This document shows, one piece after another, positions 8,409-17,069 of a DNA stretch of 64,000 bases. Source of the DNA: Microbispora bryophytorum (GTDB taxonomy: Bacteria; Actinomycetota; Actinomycetes; Streptosporangiales; Streptosporangiaceae); assembly GCF_006874465.1 (NCBI RefSeq), contig NZ_VIRL01000002.1, positions 390,092 through 454,091 of the forward strand, given 5' to 3'. Below the pieces are notes generated by a model. The model worked only from the letters and a program-made list of their open reading frames with translations, was not told where the DNA came from and did not search any database. Within the stretch, counting starts at the first letter, position 1. Each line of letters begins with the position of its first letter. Both the position numbers and the translations under genes were made by a program.

Positions 8409-10208
8409 TCAGTCGCCGTACAGCTCGTCGATCTGCTTGGCGAAGTCGCGGGCCACGACGTGCCGCTTGATCGACTGCTTCGGCGTGACGTGTCCGGTCT
8501 CCTCGCTCAGCTCGATGTCGAGGATGCCGAACTTCTTGATCTGCTCGGCCTTGGAGACCATCCGGTTGGCGTCGTCCACCGCCTGCTGCACCTCCGCGAC
8601 GACGCCCGGGTCGGAGCAGAGCTCGGCCATGGAGGCGCCGGAGCGGCCGTTGGCCTGCTTCCACTGCTCCATCGCCTCGTGGTCGAGAGTGACGATCGCC
8701 CCGATGAACGGCTTGCCGTCGCCGACGACCATGACCTGACTGATCAGGCGGTGCGCCCGGATGGCGTCCTCCAGCGGCGCGGGCGCGACGTTCTTGCCGC
8801 CGGCGGTGACGAGGATCTCCTTCTTGCGGCCGGTGATGCTCAGGTAGCCGTGTTCGTCGAGGCGGCCGACGTCCCCGGTGTGGAACCAGCCCTCCGGGTC
8901 GATCGCCTCCTTGGTGGCGCGCTCGTTGTTCCAGTAGCCGTCGAAGACGTGGCGGCCCTTCACCAGGATCTCGCCGTCGTCGGCGATGCGGATGCTCACG
9001 CCCGGGAACGGCTTGCCGACCGTGCCGATCTTGTTGGCGCCCGGGATGTTGACGGTCGAGGGCGCGCTGGTCTCGGTCAGCCCCCAGCCCTCGAACACCT
9101 CGATCCCCACGCCGCGGAAGAAGTGGCCGAGCCGCTCGCCGAGGGCCGACCCGCCGGAGACCGCCGCGGTCAGCGCGCCCCCCGTGGCCGCCCGCAGCTT
9201 GCCGTACACGAGCTTGTCGAAGGCCGCGTGCTTGAGCCGGGCGCCGAGGCCGGCCCCGCCGGAGCTCTCGGCCCTGCTCCACTCGATAGCGGTCCGCACG
9301 GCGGCGTGGAAGATCTTGCCCTTGCCCTCCGCGTCGGCCTTCTGCTCGGCGGCGTTGTAGACCTTCTCGAACACGCGCGGCACGCCCAGCAGGAACGTGG
9401 GCTTGAACTCCCGCAGGTCGGGGGCCACGTTCTTCATGTTCGGGCTGTGCGCGAGCACCGTGCCGGTCTCGATCAGGACGATCTGGATGAGCCGGGCGAA
9501 GCTGTGTGCCAGGGGGAGGAAGAGCAGCGCGGCCCTGCCCTCCACGTCGAAGAGCGCCTCAAGCGGCCCGCGAGAGACGTTGCGCGCGGTGAACAGCAGG
9601 TTGTCGTGGGTCAGGCGGCAGCCCTTCGGCATGCCGGTGGTGCCGGAGGTGTAGATGATCGTGGCGAGGTCGAGCCCGCCCCGGCTCGTCCGGCGCTCGG
9701 CGAGCGTGTCGTTGGTCACCTCCGCGCCGAGGCGCTCCAGCTCGGCGACCCCGGCGCCGTCGATGCGCCACAGCAGCGGCAGCCCGGGCACGGCCTCGCG
9801 GACGGTCTCCTCGTGCGCGGCCGTCTCCACGAACGCGGCCTTGGCCCCGCTGTCGGTCAGGATCCACTTCACCTGGTCGGCGGAGGAGGTCTCGTAGATC
9901 GGCACCCCGACCGCGCCGGCCGCCCAGATGGCGTAGTCGGCGACCGTCCACTCGTAGCGGGTGCGCGACATCAGGCCGACCCGGTCGCCGGGTTCGATCC
10001 CGGCGGCGATCAGTCCCTTGGCGACGGCCGCCACCCGGTCCCTGAACTGCGCGGCGGTGACCGGCGTCCACGGCGCGGCCGGGTCCTCGCCCTCCTTGCG
10101 GCGGATGACGACGGCGTCCGGCTCGTCCACGCCGCGCTGGAACACCACGTCGGTGCAGTTCGCGGACGGGGGCACGTCCACCAGCACGGGAACGCTGAAC
10201 TCGCGCAC
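8409..10208 (-). CDS. fadD: Long-chain acyl-CoA ligase (FadD15-like)
   Basis: ATP-dependent acyl activation through an acyl-adenylate, giving acyl-CoA or an activated acyl group for lipid synthesis. Motifs: TIIYTSGTTGMPKGC (P-loop, A3), FEGWGLTETSAPS (A5), WFHTGDVG (A7) and GRKKEILVTAGGKNVAPAP (A8/A10). GTG 10208 is chosen because AAGGAG precedes it by 6 bases; this gives 599 residues, typical for FadD15. It is divergent from the phosphoesterase gene at 10448. In mycobacteria fadD15 (Rv2187) is next to pimB', so the manganese genes here look inserted. Confidence 0.92.
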   Translation of the reverse strand: MREFSVPVLVDVPPSANCTDVVFQRGVDEPDAVVIRRKEGEDPAAPWTPVTAAQFRDRVAAVAKGLIAAGIEPGDRVGLMSRTRYEWTVADYAIWAAGAVGVPIYETSSADQVKWILTDSGAKAAFVETAAHEETVREAVPGLPLLWRIDGAGVAELERLGAEVTNDTLAERRTSRGGLDLATIIYTSGTTGMPKGCRLTHDNLLFTARNVSRGPLEALFDVEGRAALLFLPLAHSFARLIQIVLIETGTVLAHSPNMKNVAPDLREFKPTFLLGVPRVFEKVYNAAEQKADAEGKGKIFHAAVRTAIEWSRAESSGGAGLGARLKHAAFDKLVYGKLRAATGGALTAAVSGGSALGERLGHFFRGVGIEVFEGWGLTETSAPSTVNIPGANKIGTVGKPFPGVSIRIADDGEILVKGRHVFDGYWNNERATKEAIDPEGWFHTGDVGRLDEHGYLSITGRKKEILVTAGGKNVAPAPLEDAIRAHRLISQVMVVGDGKPFIGAIVTLDHEAMEQWKQANGRSGASMAELCSDPGVVAEVQQAVDDANRMVSKAEQIKKFGILDIELSEETGHVTPKQSIKRHVVARDFAKQIDELYGD

Positions 10209-10447
10209 GGGCCACTCCTTGGGGCACGGCCGCGCGACCCCCGAAGCGCAGGGCGGGGACCGCGTTGCGGGCATGACTCTTTGTGTCCCACCGGACGCTA
10301 CCGTGGGATGTTACGCATGGGTAGGTCCGTCACCCAGGCGTTATCCGGGGACGAATCGACGCTATCAGTGTCCCCCCGCGCGGCGGGCCCGACACCTTTC
10401 CGTTACCCAAGCGGATGCTAGGTAAAGCGGCCGTTACCATGTCCCCC

Positions 10448-11215
10448 ATGCGCATCCACGTCGTCAGCGACGTCCATGGCCGGGCCGACGCGCTCGCCCG
10501 TGCGGGCGACGGGGCCGACGCCCTGATCTGCCTCGGCGACCTGCTCCTGTTCATCGACTACGCCGACCATTCGCAGGGCATCTTCCCCGGCCTGTTCGGC
10601 GCCGACAAGGCGAGCGAGTACGTGGAACTGCGCGCGGCGGGCCGCTTCGAGGAGGCGCGGCAGCTGTCGGCCGGCCTGTGGGCCTCCCTCGACGGCGACC
10701 CCCGCGACCTCATGGAGGCGGCGGTCCGCCGCCAGTACGAGCAGATCTTCTCCGCCATGCCGACGCCGGCCTACCTCACTTACGGCAACGTGGACATGCC
10801 GCGCCTGTGGGCCGACCACCTGCGGCCCGGGCAGCGGGTCCTGGACGGCGAGGTGGTCGAGATCGGCGGGCTGACCTTCGGGTTCGTCGGCGGCGGCCTG
10901 CGCACCCGCTACCGCACGCCGTACGAGATCGACGACGAGGAGTACGCGCGCAAGGTCGAGGCGGTCGGCGAGGTGGACGTGTTGTGCTGCCACATCCCGC
11001 CCGCCATCCCCGATCTGCTGTACGACGTGGTGGCCCGGAGGTTCGAGCGGGGCAGCGAGGCCACGCTGGAGGCGATCAGAAGGACGCAGCCCCGCTTCGC
11101 GTTGTTCGGCCACGTCCACCAGCCGCTGGTCGGCCGCACCCGTGTCGGGCGCACGGAGTGCGTCAACGTCGGCCATTTCCGCGGCCGTGGCACGCCTTTC
11201 GCCCTGGAATGGTGA
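10448..11215 (+). CDS. Metallophosphoesterase family protein
   Basis: Calcineurin-like phosphoesterase with a dimetal site: DVHG, GDLLLF, YGNVD, CCHIPP and FGHVHQP in order along 255 residues. The physiological substrate is unknown. An insertion after the GDLLLF motif is rich in charged residues (FGADKASEYVELRAAG) and may form the lid. ATG 10448 begins the first beta strand (MRIHVVSDVHG); ATG 10439 is an alternative. It starts an apparent operon with the SRPBCC, ATPase and DUF5304 genes, all closely spaced or overlapping, so it probably shares their transcript. Confidence 0.88.
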   Translation: MRIHVVSDVHGRADALARAGDGADALICLGDLLLFIDYADHSQGIFPGLFGADKASEYVELRAAGRFEEARQLSAGLWASLDGDPRDLMEAAVRRQYEQIFSAMPTPAYLTYGNVDMPRLWADHLRPGQRVLDGEVVEIGGLTFGFVGGGLRTRYRTPYEIDDEEYARKVEAVGEVDVLCCHIPPAIPDLLYDVVARRFERGSEATLEAIRRTQPRFALFGHVHQPLVGRTRVGRTECVNVGHFRGRGTPFALEW

Positions 11216-11229
11216 AGTACGGTTGGCGC

Positions 11230-11667
11230 ATGGCTGATCGCACTTCGTCGAGCATCACGATCGGCGCCGGCCGGTCGACAATCATGGCCGTCGTCGCGGA
11301 CTTCCCGGCCTATCCGGAGTGGGCCGGCCAGGTGAAGAAGGCCGAGGTCCTGGAGACGGGCGCGGACGGCCGGGCCTCCCGGGTCCGCTTCGTCCTCGAC
11401 GCGGGCGTGATCAGCGACGAGTACGTCCTCGGGTACGACTGGGACGACGACGCGGGCGTGAGCTGGCGGATGGCCGAGGCCGGGAAGATGGTCTCGGGCC
11501 TGACCGGCAGCTACCGCCTGACCGACAACGGCGGCGGCACCGAGGTCACCTACGACCTCGCCGTGGACCTGAAGGTCCCGATGATCGGCATGATCAAGCG
11601 CAAGGCCGAGAAGGTCATCGTCGACACCGCGCTGAAAGGGCTCAAGCGGCGCGTCGAGAGCCGATGA
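11230..11667 (+). CDS. SRPBCC (START/polyketide-cyclase-like) family protein
   Basis: A 145-residue single-domain helix-grip protein predicted to bind a hydrophobic ligand. FPAYPEWAGQVKKAEVLE at the N-terminus and the C-terminal amphipathic helix (MIKRKAEKVIVDTALKGLK) fit the family. It overlaps the following ATPase by four bases (ATGA), pointing to translational coupling. ATG 11209, overlapping the previous stop, is an alternative start. The same neighbour order (Rv2185c, Rv2184c, Rv2183c) is known in mycobacteria, so a joint role in lipid or membrane biology is an inference from conserved linkage. Confidence 0.85.
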   Translation: MADRTSSSITIGAGRSTIMAVVADFPAYPEWAGQVKKAEVLETGADGRASRVRFVLDAGVISDEYVLGYDWDDDAGVSWRMAEAGKMVSGLTGSYRLTDNGGGTEVTYDLAVDLKVPMIGMIKRKAEKVIVDTALKGLKRRVESR

Positions 11668-12824
11668 GGATCCTCCTGTTCACCGGCAAGGGCGGGGTCG
11701 GCAAGACCACGGCGGCCGCCGCGACCGCCACGCTCGCCGCCGAGCGGGGCGGCAAGACGCTGATCGTCTCCACCGACACCGCGCACTCGCTCGCCGACGC
11801 GCTCGGCGTGCCGCCCTCGGCCGAGCCGGTCGAGGTCGCGCCCGGCCTGCACCTGCAGCAGGTGGACAGCCAGAAGTCGCTGGAGCGGCACTGGGGCGAG
11901 TTACGCGACTACGCCGGCAACGTGCTGGCCGAGCTCGGTCTCGACGAGATCACCGCCGAGGAGATCACCGTGCTGCCCGGCGCCGAGGAGATCCTGGCGC
12001 TGCTCGAACTGCGTGAACAGGCCCGCACCGGCCGCTGGGACGTGATCGTCGTCGACTGCGCCCCGACCGCGGAGACGCTGCGCCTGCTCGCTCTGCCGGA
12101 GGCGCTCGACTGGCACGTCAACCGCCTGCTCCCTGCCGGCAGGCGGATGCTCAGGGCGCTGTCGCCGTTCATCCGGCACGTCGCCAAGGTGAGCGTGCCC
12201 GAGGGCGAGGTCGTCTCGGCGGGGGAGCGGCTGCACCGCGGCCTGCTGGAAGTGCGCGCGCTGCTGACCGGCGACGACGCGTCCGTGCGGCTCGTGCTGA
12301 CCCCCGAGGCCGTGGTCGTCGCCGAGGCCCGCCGCACCCTCACCTCGCTCAGCCTGTACGGCTACCGCGTCGACGCGGTGATCGCCAACCGGGTCTTCCC
12401 CGCGGAGGGCGCCGACGAGTGGCGGCTGGGCTGGGTGGAGGCCCAGGCCAGGCAGCTCGCCACGGTGCACGAGTCGTTCGCGCCGCTGCCCGTCCTCACC
12501 GTCCCCTATCTCCCGGCGGAGCCGGTCGGGACCGCGGCGCTCTCGGGCCTCGCCGCGCGGATGTACGCGGACCGGGATCCCCTCGCGCGCCCCGACGTCG
12601 AGCCGCCGCTGAGGTTCACGGCCGACGAGCTGGCGCTGTCCCTGCCGCTCGCGGACCGGGACGACCTCGACCTCGCCCGCAAGGGGGACGACATCATCGT
12701 CACCGCGGGGCCCTATCGGCGCGTCATCACCCTGCCCGCCGCCCTCGCCCGGCGTGAGATCTCCTCGGCCGCGCTCCGGGACGGCCGGCTCCGGGTACGG
12801 TTCGAGGCAGGAGGGGCGAAATGA
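11664..12824 (+). CDS. ArsA/Get3-like ATPase
   Basis: A soluble P-loop ATPase of the anion-pump/tail-anchored-protein-targeting superfamily, 386 residues. Deviant Walker A GKGGVGKTT (residues 8-16), switch I STDTAHSLADALG, and switch II DCAPTAETLRLL are intact. It is a single-domain ArsA-like protein with no visible arsenical-binding cysteines, so arsenite transport is unlikely. The mycobacterial homologue (Rv2184c) sits in the same cluster. It overlaps both neighbours by four bases. The true client protein or substrate is unknown. Confidence 0.87.
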   Translation: MRILLFTGKGGVGKTTAAAATATLAAERGGKTLIVSTDTAHSLADALGVPPSAEPVEVAPGLHLQQVDSQKSLERHWGELRDYAGNVLAELGLDEITAEEITVLPGAEEILALLELREQARTGRWDVIVVDCAPTAETLRLLALPEALDWHVNRLLPAGRRMLRALSPFIRHVAKVSVPEGEVVSAGERLHRGLLEVRALLTGDDASVRLVLTPEAVVVAEARRTLTSLSLYGYRVDAVIANRVFPAEGADEWRLGWVEAQARQLATVHESFAPLPVLTVPYLPAEPVGTAALSGLAARMYADRDPLARPDVEPPLRFTADELALSLPLADRDDLDLARKGDDIIVTAGPYRRVITLPAALARREISSAALRDGRLRVRFEAGGAK

Positions 12825-13267
12825 CGGATTCGAACGACACCACTCCGCGTAGCCGGGACCCACTCGGGTCGGCCGCGGAGGAGGCGATGAAGCTGCTGGA
12901 CGCCGTGCAGCGGCGGATGGGCCGCGAGTTCGGCAAGGGGCTCGTGAAGGGCGGCGTGAGCGGCTTCGGATCCGCCTTCGGCGGCGCCGGCGCGAGCGAC
13001 CGGGGCGGCGACGTGTGGAGCGAGGCCGTCTCGGAGGACCACGACGAGTACGTCTGCCGGGCCTGCCCGGTGTGCCGGGTCATCGCGGCGCGCCGCGAGT
13101 CCGGGGGCGACGTCACCGGCCACCTGATCGCGGCGGGCGGAGAGCTGTTCACGGCGTTCCGGGAGGCGGTCGACGCCCTGCAGCGCCCCCCGGCGAGCGG
13201 CGGGGCGCGACCGGCCGGGGAGCGCCGCTCCGGCGAGCCGAAGGTCGAGCACATCGATCTGGGCTGA
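12821..13267 (+). CDS. DUF5304 family protein
   Basis: A 148-residue protein of unknown function found next to the ArsA-like ATPase in many actinobacteria (Rv2183c in M. tuberculosis). It has an acidic start, a helix MKLLDAVQRRMGREFGKG, a conserved VCRACPVCRVI cysteine pair and a second helix ending in an acidic/basic tail. The CxxCPxC-like arrangement could bind metal or react with thiols, which is inference. Coupled by an ATGA overlap to the ATPase. Confidence 0.8.
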   Translation: MTDSNDTTPRSRDPLGSAAEEAMKLLDAVQRRMGREFGKGLVKGGVSGFGSAFGGAGASDRGGDVWSEAVSEDHDEYVCRACPVCRVIAARRESGGDVTGHLIAAGGELFTAFREAVDALQRPPASGGARPAGERRSGEPKVEHIDLG

Positions 13268-13430
13268 CGGGCCGGTCGAAGGCGGGTGAGGGCGGGTGAG
13301 GGCGGGGGACGGCGGGATTGCCACAACCCGTCTTGATCGGCTTCAATCGGCGCGGCGTGATGGCTCGGGCGGGTGACGGCCCGGGCGCTCGCGGATCGGG
13401 CGTAAGCGGATCGGGCGGAAGGAAGACGGC

Positions 13431-14375
13431 ATGGCGCTGACCATCGGTGTGGACGTGGGCGGTACCAAGATCGCGTATGGTGTCGTCGACGAGCACGGCG
13501 CCATCATCGAGCGCGGCCTGCGGCACAGCCCGGCAGGCAGCCCGGAGAAGATGGCGCTCACGATCGCCGATGCGGTGACCGAGCTCGCGGCACGGCACTC
13601 CGTCGAGGCCGTCGGCATCGGCGCGGCGGGCTTCGTCGACGAGACCCGATCGGTCATCCGCTTCGCCCCCAACCTCGCCTGGCGCGAGGAGCCGCTGCGC
13701 GAGAAGGTGGGCGAGCTGGTCGGCCTGCCGATCGTGGTCGAGAACGACGCCAACGCCATGGCCTGGGGCGAGTACCGCTTCGGCGCGGGCCGGGGCGAGA
13801 GCCACGTCCTGTGCGTCACCGTGGGCACGGGCATCGGCGGCGGCATCGTGCTCGGTGGCGAGCTCTACCGCGGACGGTGGGGGATGGGCGCCGAGTTCGG
13901 GCACATGCAGGCGGTGCCGGGCGGCCGCGCCTGCGGCTGCGGCAACGAGGGCTGCTGGGAGCGGTACGCCAGCGGCAGCGCGCTGCTGATGGAGGCCAGG
14001 AACAACGCGCAGGCCGACCCCGAGGGCGCCGCGCACCTGCTTCGGCTCGGCGGCGGCTCGGCCGAGGGCGTCCAGGGCGAGCACGTGACCGAGGCGGCGC
14101 GCCAGGGCGACCGGGCGGCGCTGGCCGCCTTCGAGTCGCTCGCCCGATGGCTCGCCCAGGGGCTGGCCGACATGGCCGCGGTCCTCGACCCCGGGTGCTT
14201 CATCATCGGCGGCGGCGTCTCCGGCGCTGCGGACCTGTTCGTCGACCGGGTGCGCGAGGAGTTCGCCGCGCGGCTGACCGGCCGGGGCCACCGCCCCCTC
14301 GCCGAGATCAGGGTGGCCGAGATGGGCCCGTCGGCGGGGCTGGTGGGAGCCGCCGACCTCGCCCGGCTCCGCTGA
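13431..14375 (+). CDS. glk: ROK family glucokinase
   Basis: ATP-dependent sugar kinase producing glucose 6-phosphate. TIGVDVGGTKIAYG is the ATP-phosphate loop; AEFGHMQ (substrate Glu-x-Gly-His) and the zinc-binding CGCGNEGCWE motif are intact. Length (314) and overall sequence resemble actinomycete GlkA, which in Streptomyces also mediates glucose repression. It is separated from the upstream gene by 163 bases containing G-rich imperfect repeats (GGCGGGTGA) and followed after 4 bases by the EEP-family gene. Confidence 0.9.
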   Translation: MALTIGVDVGGTKIAYGVVDEHGAIIERGLRHSPAGSPEKMALTIADAVTELAARHSVEAVGIGAAGFVDETRSVIRFAPNLAWREEPLREKVGELVGLPIVVENDANAMAWGEYRFGAGRGESHVLCVTVGTGIGGGIVLGGELYRGRWGMGAEFGHMQAVPGGRACGCGNEGCWERYASGSALLMEARNNAQADPEGAAHLLRLGGGSAEGVQGEHVTEAARQGDRAALAAFESLARWLAQGLADMAAVLDPGCFIIGGGVSGAADLFVDRVREEFAARLTGRGHRPLAEIRVAEMGPSAGLVGAADLARLR

Positions 14376-14379
14376 CGGC

Positions 14380-15132
14380 GTGCTGCGCGTCGCCACCTAC
14401 AACGTGCGGGGACTGAAGGACGACAGGAAGGCGCTGGTCCGGGTGATCCGGGCCCTGCGGCCCGACGTGCTGTGCCTGCAGGAGGCGCCCCGCCTGCCCG
14501 GCTGGCGGCGGGAACGGCGGGCGCTGGTCCGCGCGGCCGGTCTGTCCGTGGCCGCCGGAGGCCGCGTCGGCGGGACCGCCGTGCTCACCGCCCCGGCCGT
14601 ACGGCTCCTGCACGGGCGGGGGCACCGCCTGCGGTGGTTCCCCGGGCTCGAATGGCGCTCCACCGCGCTCGCCGTCGTGGAGAAGACGGTGGAGAAGGAC
14701 CGCGAGAGGTACGCCGTGTGCTCGGCCCACCTCGACCTCCTGGCGGGGGCGCGCCTGAGACACGCCGCCCAGATCGTCGCGCTCCTGGAGCGCGCGGCCG
14801 GGGAGTTCGGGGCCGCGCCGGTGCTCGCCGGGGACCTCAACGAGATCCCCGGCGCCCCGGTCTGGCGTCTTCTCGGGGGCCGTTACACGGACTGCTTCGC
14901 CGCCGTGCGAGGCCCCGCGCCGCGGATCGGGGCGGACGAGGACGAGAGCCGGGCCGGTGCGACGTTCCCGGCCCGCGATCCCCGGGTGCGGATCGACGCG
15001 ATCTTCGCGGGCCCGGGCCTGACCGTCGTGTCGTACGGCGGCGCGGCCGTCCCGGCCGAGGACCTGACCGCCGCGAGCGACCACCGGCCGGTCGTCGCCG
15101 AGATCGCCCGCACACCGTCCGCCCGGGCCTGA
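14380..15132 (+). CDS. Endonuclease/exonuclease/phosphatase family hydrolase
   Basis: A 250-residue EEP-fold metal-dependent hydrolase. TYNVRGLKDDRKALV supplies the Asn, VLCLQEAPR the metal-binding Glu, AGDLNEIPG the Asp/Asn pair and DHRPVVAEI the final Asp-His. The substrate could be DNA, a nucleotide or a phospholipid head group and cannot be told from sequence. There is no signal peptide. The GTG start is 4 bases after the glucokinase stop, so the two genes are probably cotranscribed. Confidence 0.82.
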   Translation: MLRVATYNVRGLKDDRKALVRVIRALRPDVLCLQEAPRLPGWRRERRALVRAAGLSVAAGGRVGGTAVLTAPAVRLLHGRGHRLRWFPGLEWRSTALAVVEKTVEKDRERYAVCSAHLDLLAGARLRHAAQIVALLERAAGEFGAAPVLAGDLNEIPGAPVWRLLGGRYTDCFAAVRGPAPRIGADEDESRAGATFPARDPRVRIDAIFAGPGLTVVSYGGAAVPAEDLTAASDHRPVVAEIARTPSARA

Positions 15133-15149
15133 CACGCGGCTGAGGGGCC

Positions 15150-15182
15150 GGGCCGTTGCTGGGCCGTTGCTGGGCCGTTGCC
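15150..15182. repeat. Three 11-bp tandem repeats
   Basis: GGGCCGTTGCT repeated at 15150-15160 and 15161-15171, and once with a terminal change at 15172-15182, just after the EEP-family gene. No function is apparent. Confidence 0.65.
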
Positions 15183-15318
15183 GGGCCACAGCCCCGCGGA
15201 TTCCGCTCGGCCGAAGACGCGAGGAGGCGGCCGGAGACGGTCGCGTTCCCGCGTCGGCGGGTAATCGGATTCGCGGCCTGTGTGACGGGGAGTGGCCGGG
15301 CCCCCGTACGATCGTTTC

Positions 15319-16512
15319 ATGACCCGCCGCCTCATACGGCGTGCGGTGCCGTTGTGTGTGCTGTCCGCCGGCCTGCTGGCCGGGCTCCTCCCGCGCGCCA
15401 CATCGGTCGCGCACGCTGGGACCGCACGTGCCCAGGCGGAGCGCAGCCCATCGGGGGACGAGGCCGCACAGGACGAGGGCTCCTCCACGGGACGGCTCCA
15501 GCCCGACGGCTCGCTGTCCGACGTGGCCGGCCTGTCGGTCAAGGACATCTGGGCCGTGGGCCAGCAGAACGCCTGGGATTTCTGGCGCAACCAGGGGATC
15601 ATCACCCACTGGAACGGCTCCTCCTGGAGCGAGGTGCCGATCCGGGGCGACGCCACCGGCGCCGGCCACCTGCGGTCGATCGCCGCCGCCTCCGCCGCCG
15701 AGATCTGGGCCGTCGGCGATGGCCACGACGGCCTGCCGTACGTGGCGAAGGGCTCGCGCGACGGGTTCGACCGCGTCGGCGTGCCGCAACTGCGCACCGG
15801 GGACTGGCTCGGCGGGGTCGCCGCCTCGTCCGGGAGGGTGGTCGCGGCCGGCAGCCGGGACGGCAAGACGTTCCTGCTGAGCAGCGGCGGCTCCTCCAAG
15901 GGCACGACCTGGAAGACCGATCAGGGCCCCGCGGGCGCGCTGTACGGCGTGGCGCTCGCGGGCCGGTCGGACGGCTGGGCGGTGGGCGACTCCGGTGCCG
16001 GGCCGTTGGCCATGCGCCTGACCGGCAGCGGGTGGAAACAGGCCGCCCTGCCGGCGATCAAGGGCGGCTTTCTGCGGGACGTCTACGCGGACGGCCGCAA
16101 GCGCGCGGTCGCGGTCGGCGGCGTCTACCAGAGCGGCGGCGGCATCGCCCCGCTGGTCCTCGACTGGGACGGCAAGCACTGGAAACGAGTGACGCCGCCG
16201 GAGCGGCGCGCCGAGCTCTACGGTGTCACGGGGGACGGCGACGGCGTGTTCTGGATCTCCGGGTACGACCCGCGGCATGAGGCCGAGGGCTTCCTTCTCC
16301 GGTACGACGGATCGCACTGGACCACGCTGCGGGGCACGGCGCCGGACGAGGAGCGAACGGTGCGGCTCCAGGCGGTCGCGCACGTCGGCGACCTCACCAT
16401 GGGCGTCGGCCACACGCTGGACGACAAGGGCCGCTACACCGACCTGGTGGAGCGGTTCGGCCCGCCTCCCGCCGACGCCGGCACCGTGAAGGCGGCCGGC
16501 GAAGCCGAATGA
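15319..16512 (+). CDS. Secreted WAVG-repeat beta-propeller-like protein
   Basis: Not matched to a named family with confidence. From ATG 15319 it has a signal peptide (residues 1-33, RRAVPLCVLSAGLLAGLLP) followed by repeated blades with the pattern (D/E)IWAVG...W.G..W (IWAVGQQN, IWAVGDGH, GWAVGDSG and related), as in secreted propeller proteins of actinomycetes. It could be a surface-binding or scaffold protein. It shows no catalytic signature. ORF extension to 15292 adds nine non-signal residues. Convergent with the next gene. Confidence 0.7.
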   Translation: MTRRLIRRAVPLCVLSAGLLAGLLPRATSVAHAGTARAQAERSPSGDEAAQDEGSSTGRLQPDGSLSDVAGLSVKDIWAVGQQNAWDFWRNQGIITHWNGSSWSEVPIRGDATGAGHLRSIAAASAAEIWAVGDGHDGLPYVAKGSRDGFDRVGVPQLRTGDWLGGVAASSGRVVAAGSRDGKTFLLSSGGSSKGTTWKTDQGPAGALYGVALAGRSDGWAVGDSGAGPLAMRLTGSGWKQAALPAIKGGFLRDVYADGRKRAVAVGGVYQSGGGIAPLVLDWDGKHWKRVTPPERRAELYGVTGDGDGVFWISGYDPRHEAEGFLLRYDGSHWTTLRGTAPDEERTVRLQAVAHVGDLTMGVGHTLDDKGRYTDLVERFGPPPADAGTVKAAGEAE

Positions 16513-16574
16513 ACACCGGCGGGCCGTGACCAGCCGTGGTCGTGGCCCGGACCGGCGGGGAACAGGTGCCGCGG

Positions 16575-17057
16575 TCAGACGACCGCGCCGTCGTCCCAGC
16601 CGGAGTCGGCAGGAGGACCGTCGCCCATGCGCACGACGAGGATCACGAACCCCGCGATGAACGCCGCCACCGCGGCGAACACGATCCAGCCGTCCATGGG
16701 CCACTGCAGCAGGGCGGCCAGGAGCAGGTAGGCGGGGCCGCCGAACAGCGCCAGCCAGGAGAGCCTGCTGAGGGTGTCGCCGTGCGGAAGCGGCGGAGGG
16801 GCCGGCGGGATGTAGTGGTCGTCGGCCGGGGCGGAAGCCCGCATCTCGCCGGTGCCGTCGCCGGTCCCGTCCTCGTCCCGGATCCCGTCGCCGGGAGCCG
16901 CGTCGCCGGTGGCGCCGTCGTCCTCGCCCGCGTCGGGCTCCTCGGTGACGTTCTCCCGGTCAGGCCATGGTTGTTCGGCCGAGGCGTCCTCGGCTGTCTC
17001 ATTGAACGAGGCGACGATCTGGCGCCAGACCTCGTCCTCGTCACTTTGCGGCGTCAC
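16575..17057 (-). CDS. Small membrane protein with acidic N-terminus
   Basis: A 160-residue protein of unknown function. Residues 1-90 are strongly acidic and low-complexity (repeated D/E/G), then a proline stretch (IPPAPPPLPHGD) and two transmembrane helices (WLALFGGPAYLLLAALL and IVFAAVAAFIAGFVILVV) near the C-terminus. Similar proteins are common beside the esterase gene in actinomycetes. The acidic domain probably faces the cytoplasm. The GTG start is 12 bases beyond the esterase stop, so both are likely cotranscribed. Confidence 0.75.
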   Translation of the reverse strand: MTPQSDEDEVWRQIVASFNETAEDASAEQPWPDRENVTEEPDAGEDDGATGDAAPGDGIRDEDGTGDGTGEMRASAPADDHYIPPAPPPLPHGDTLSRLSWLALFGGPAYLLLAALLQWPMDGWIVFAAVAAFIAGFVILVVRMGDGPPADSGWDDGAVV

Positions 17058-17069
17058 GTCGATCCCGGC

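Noticed and set aside
11664-12824. Arsenite efflux ATPase
   Set aside because: Single ATPase domain, no arsenic-binding cysteines and no arsB or arsR nearby.
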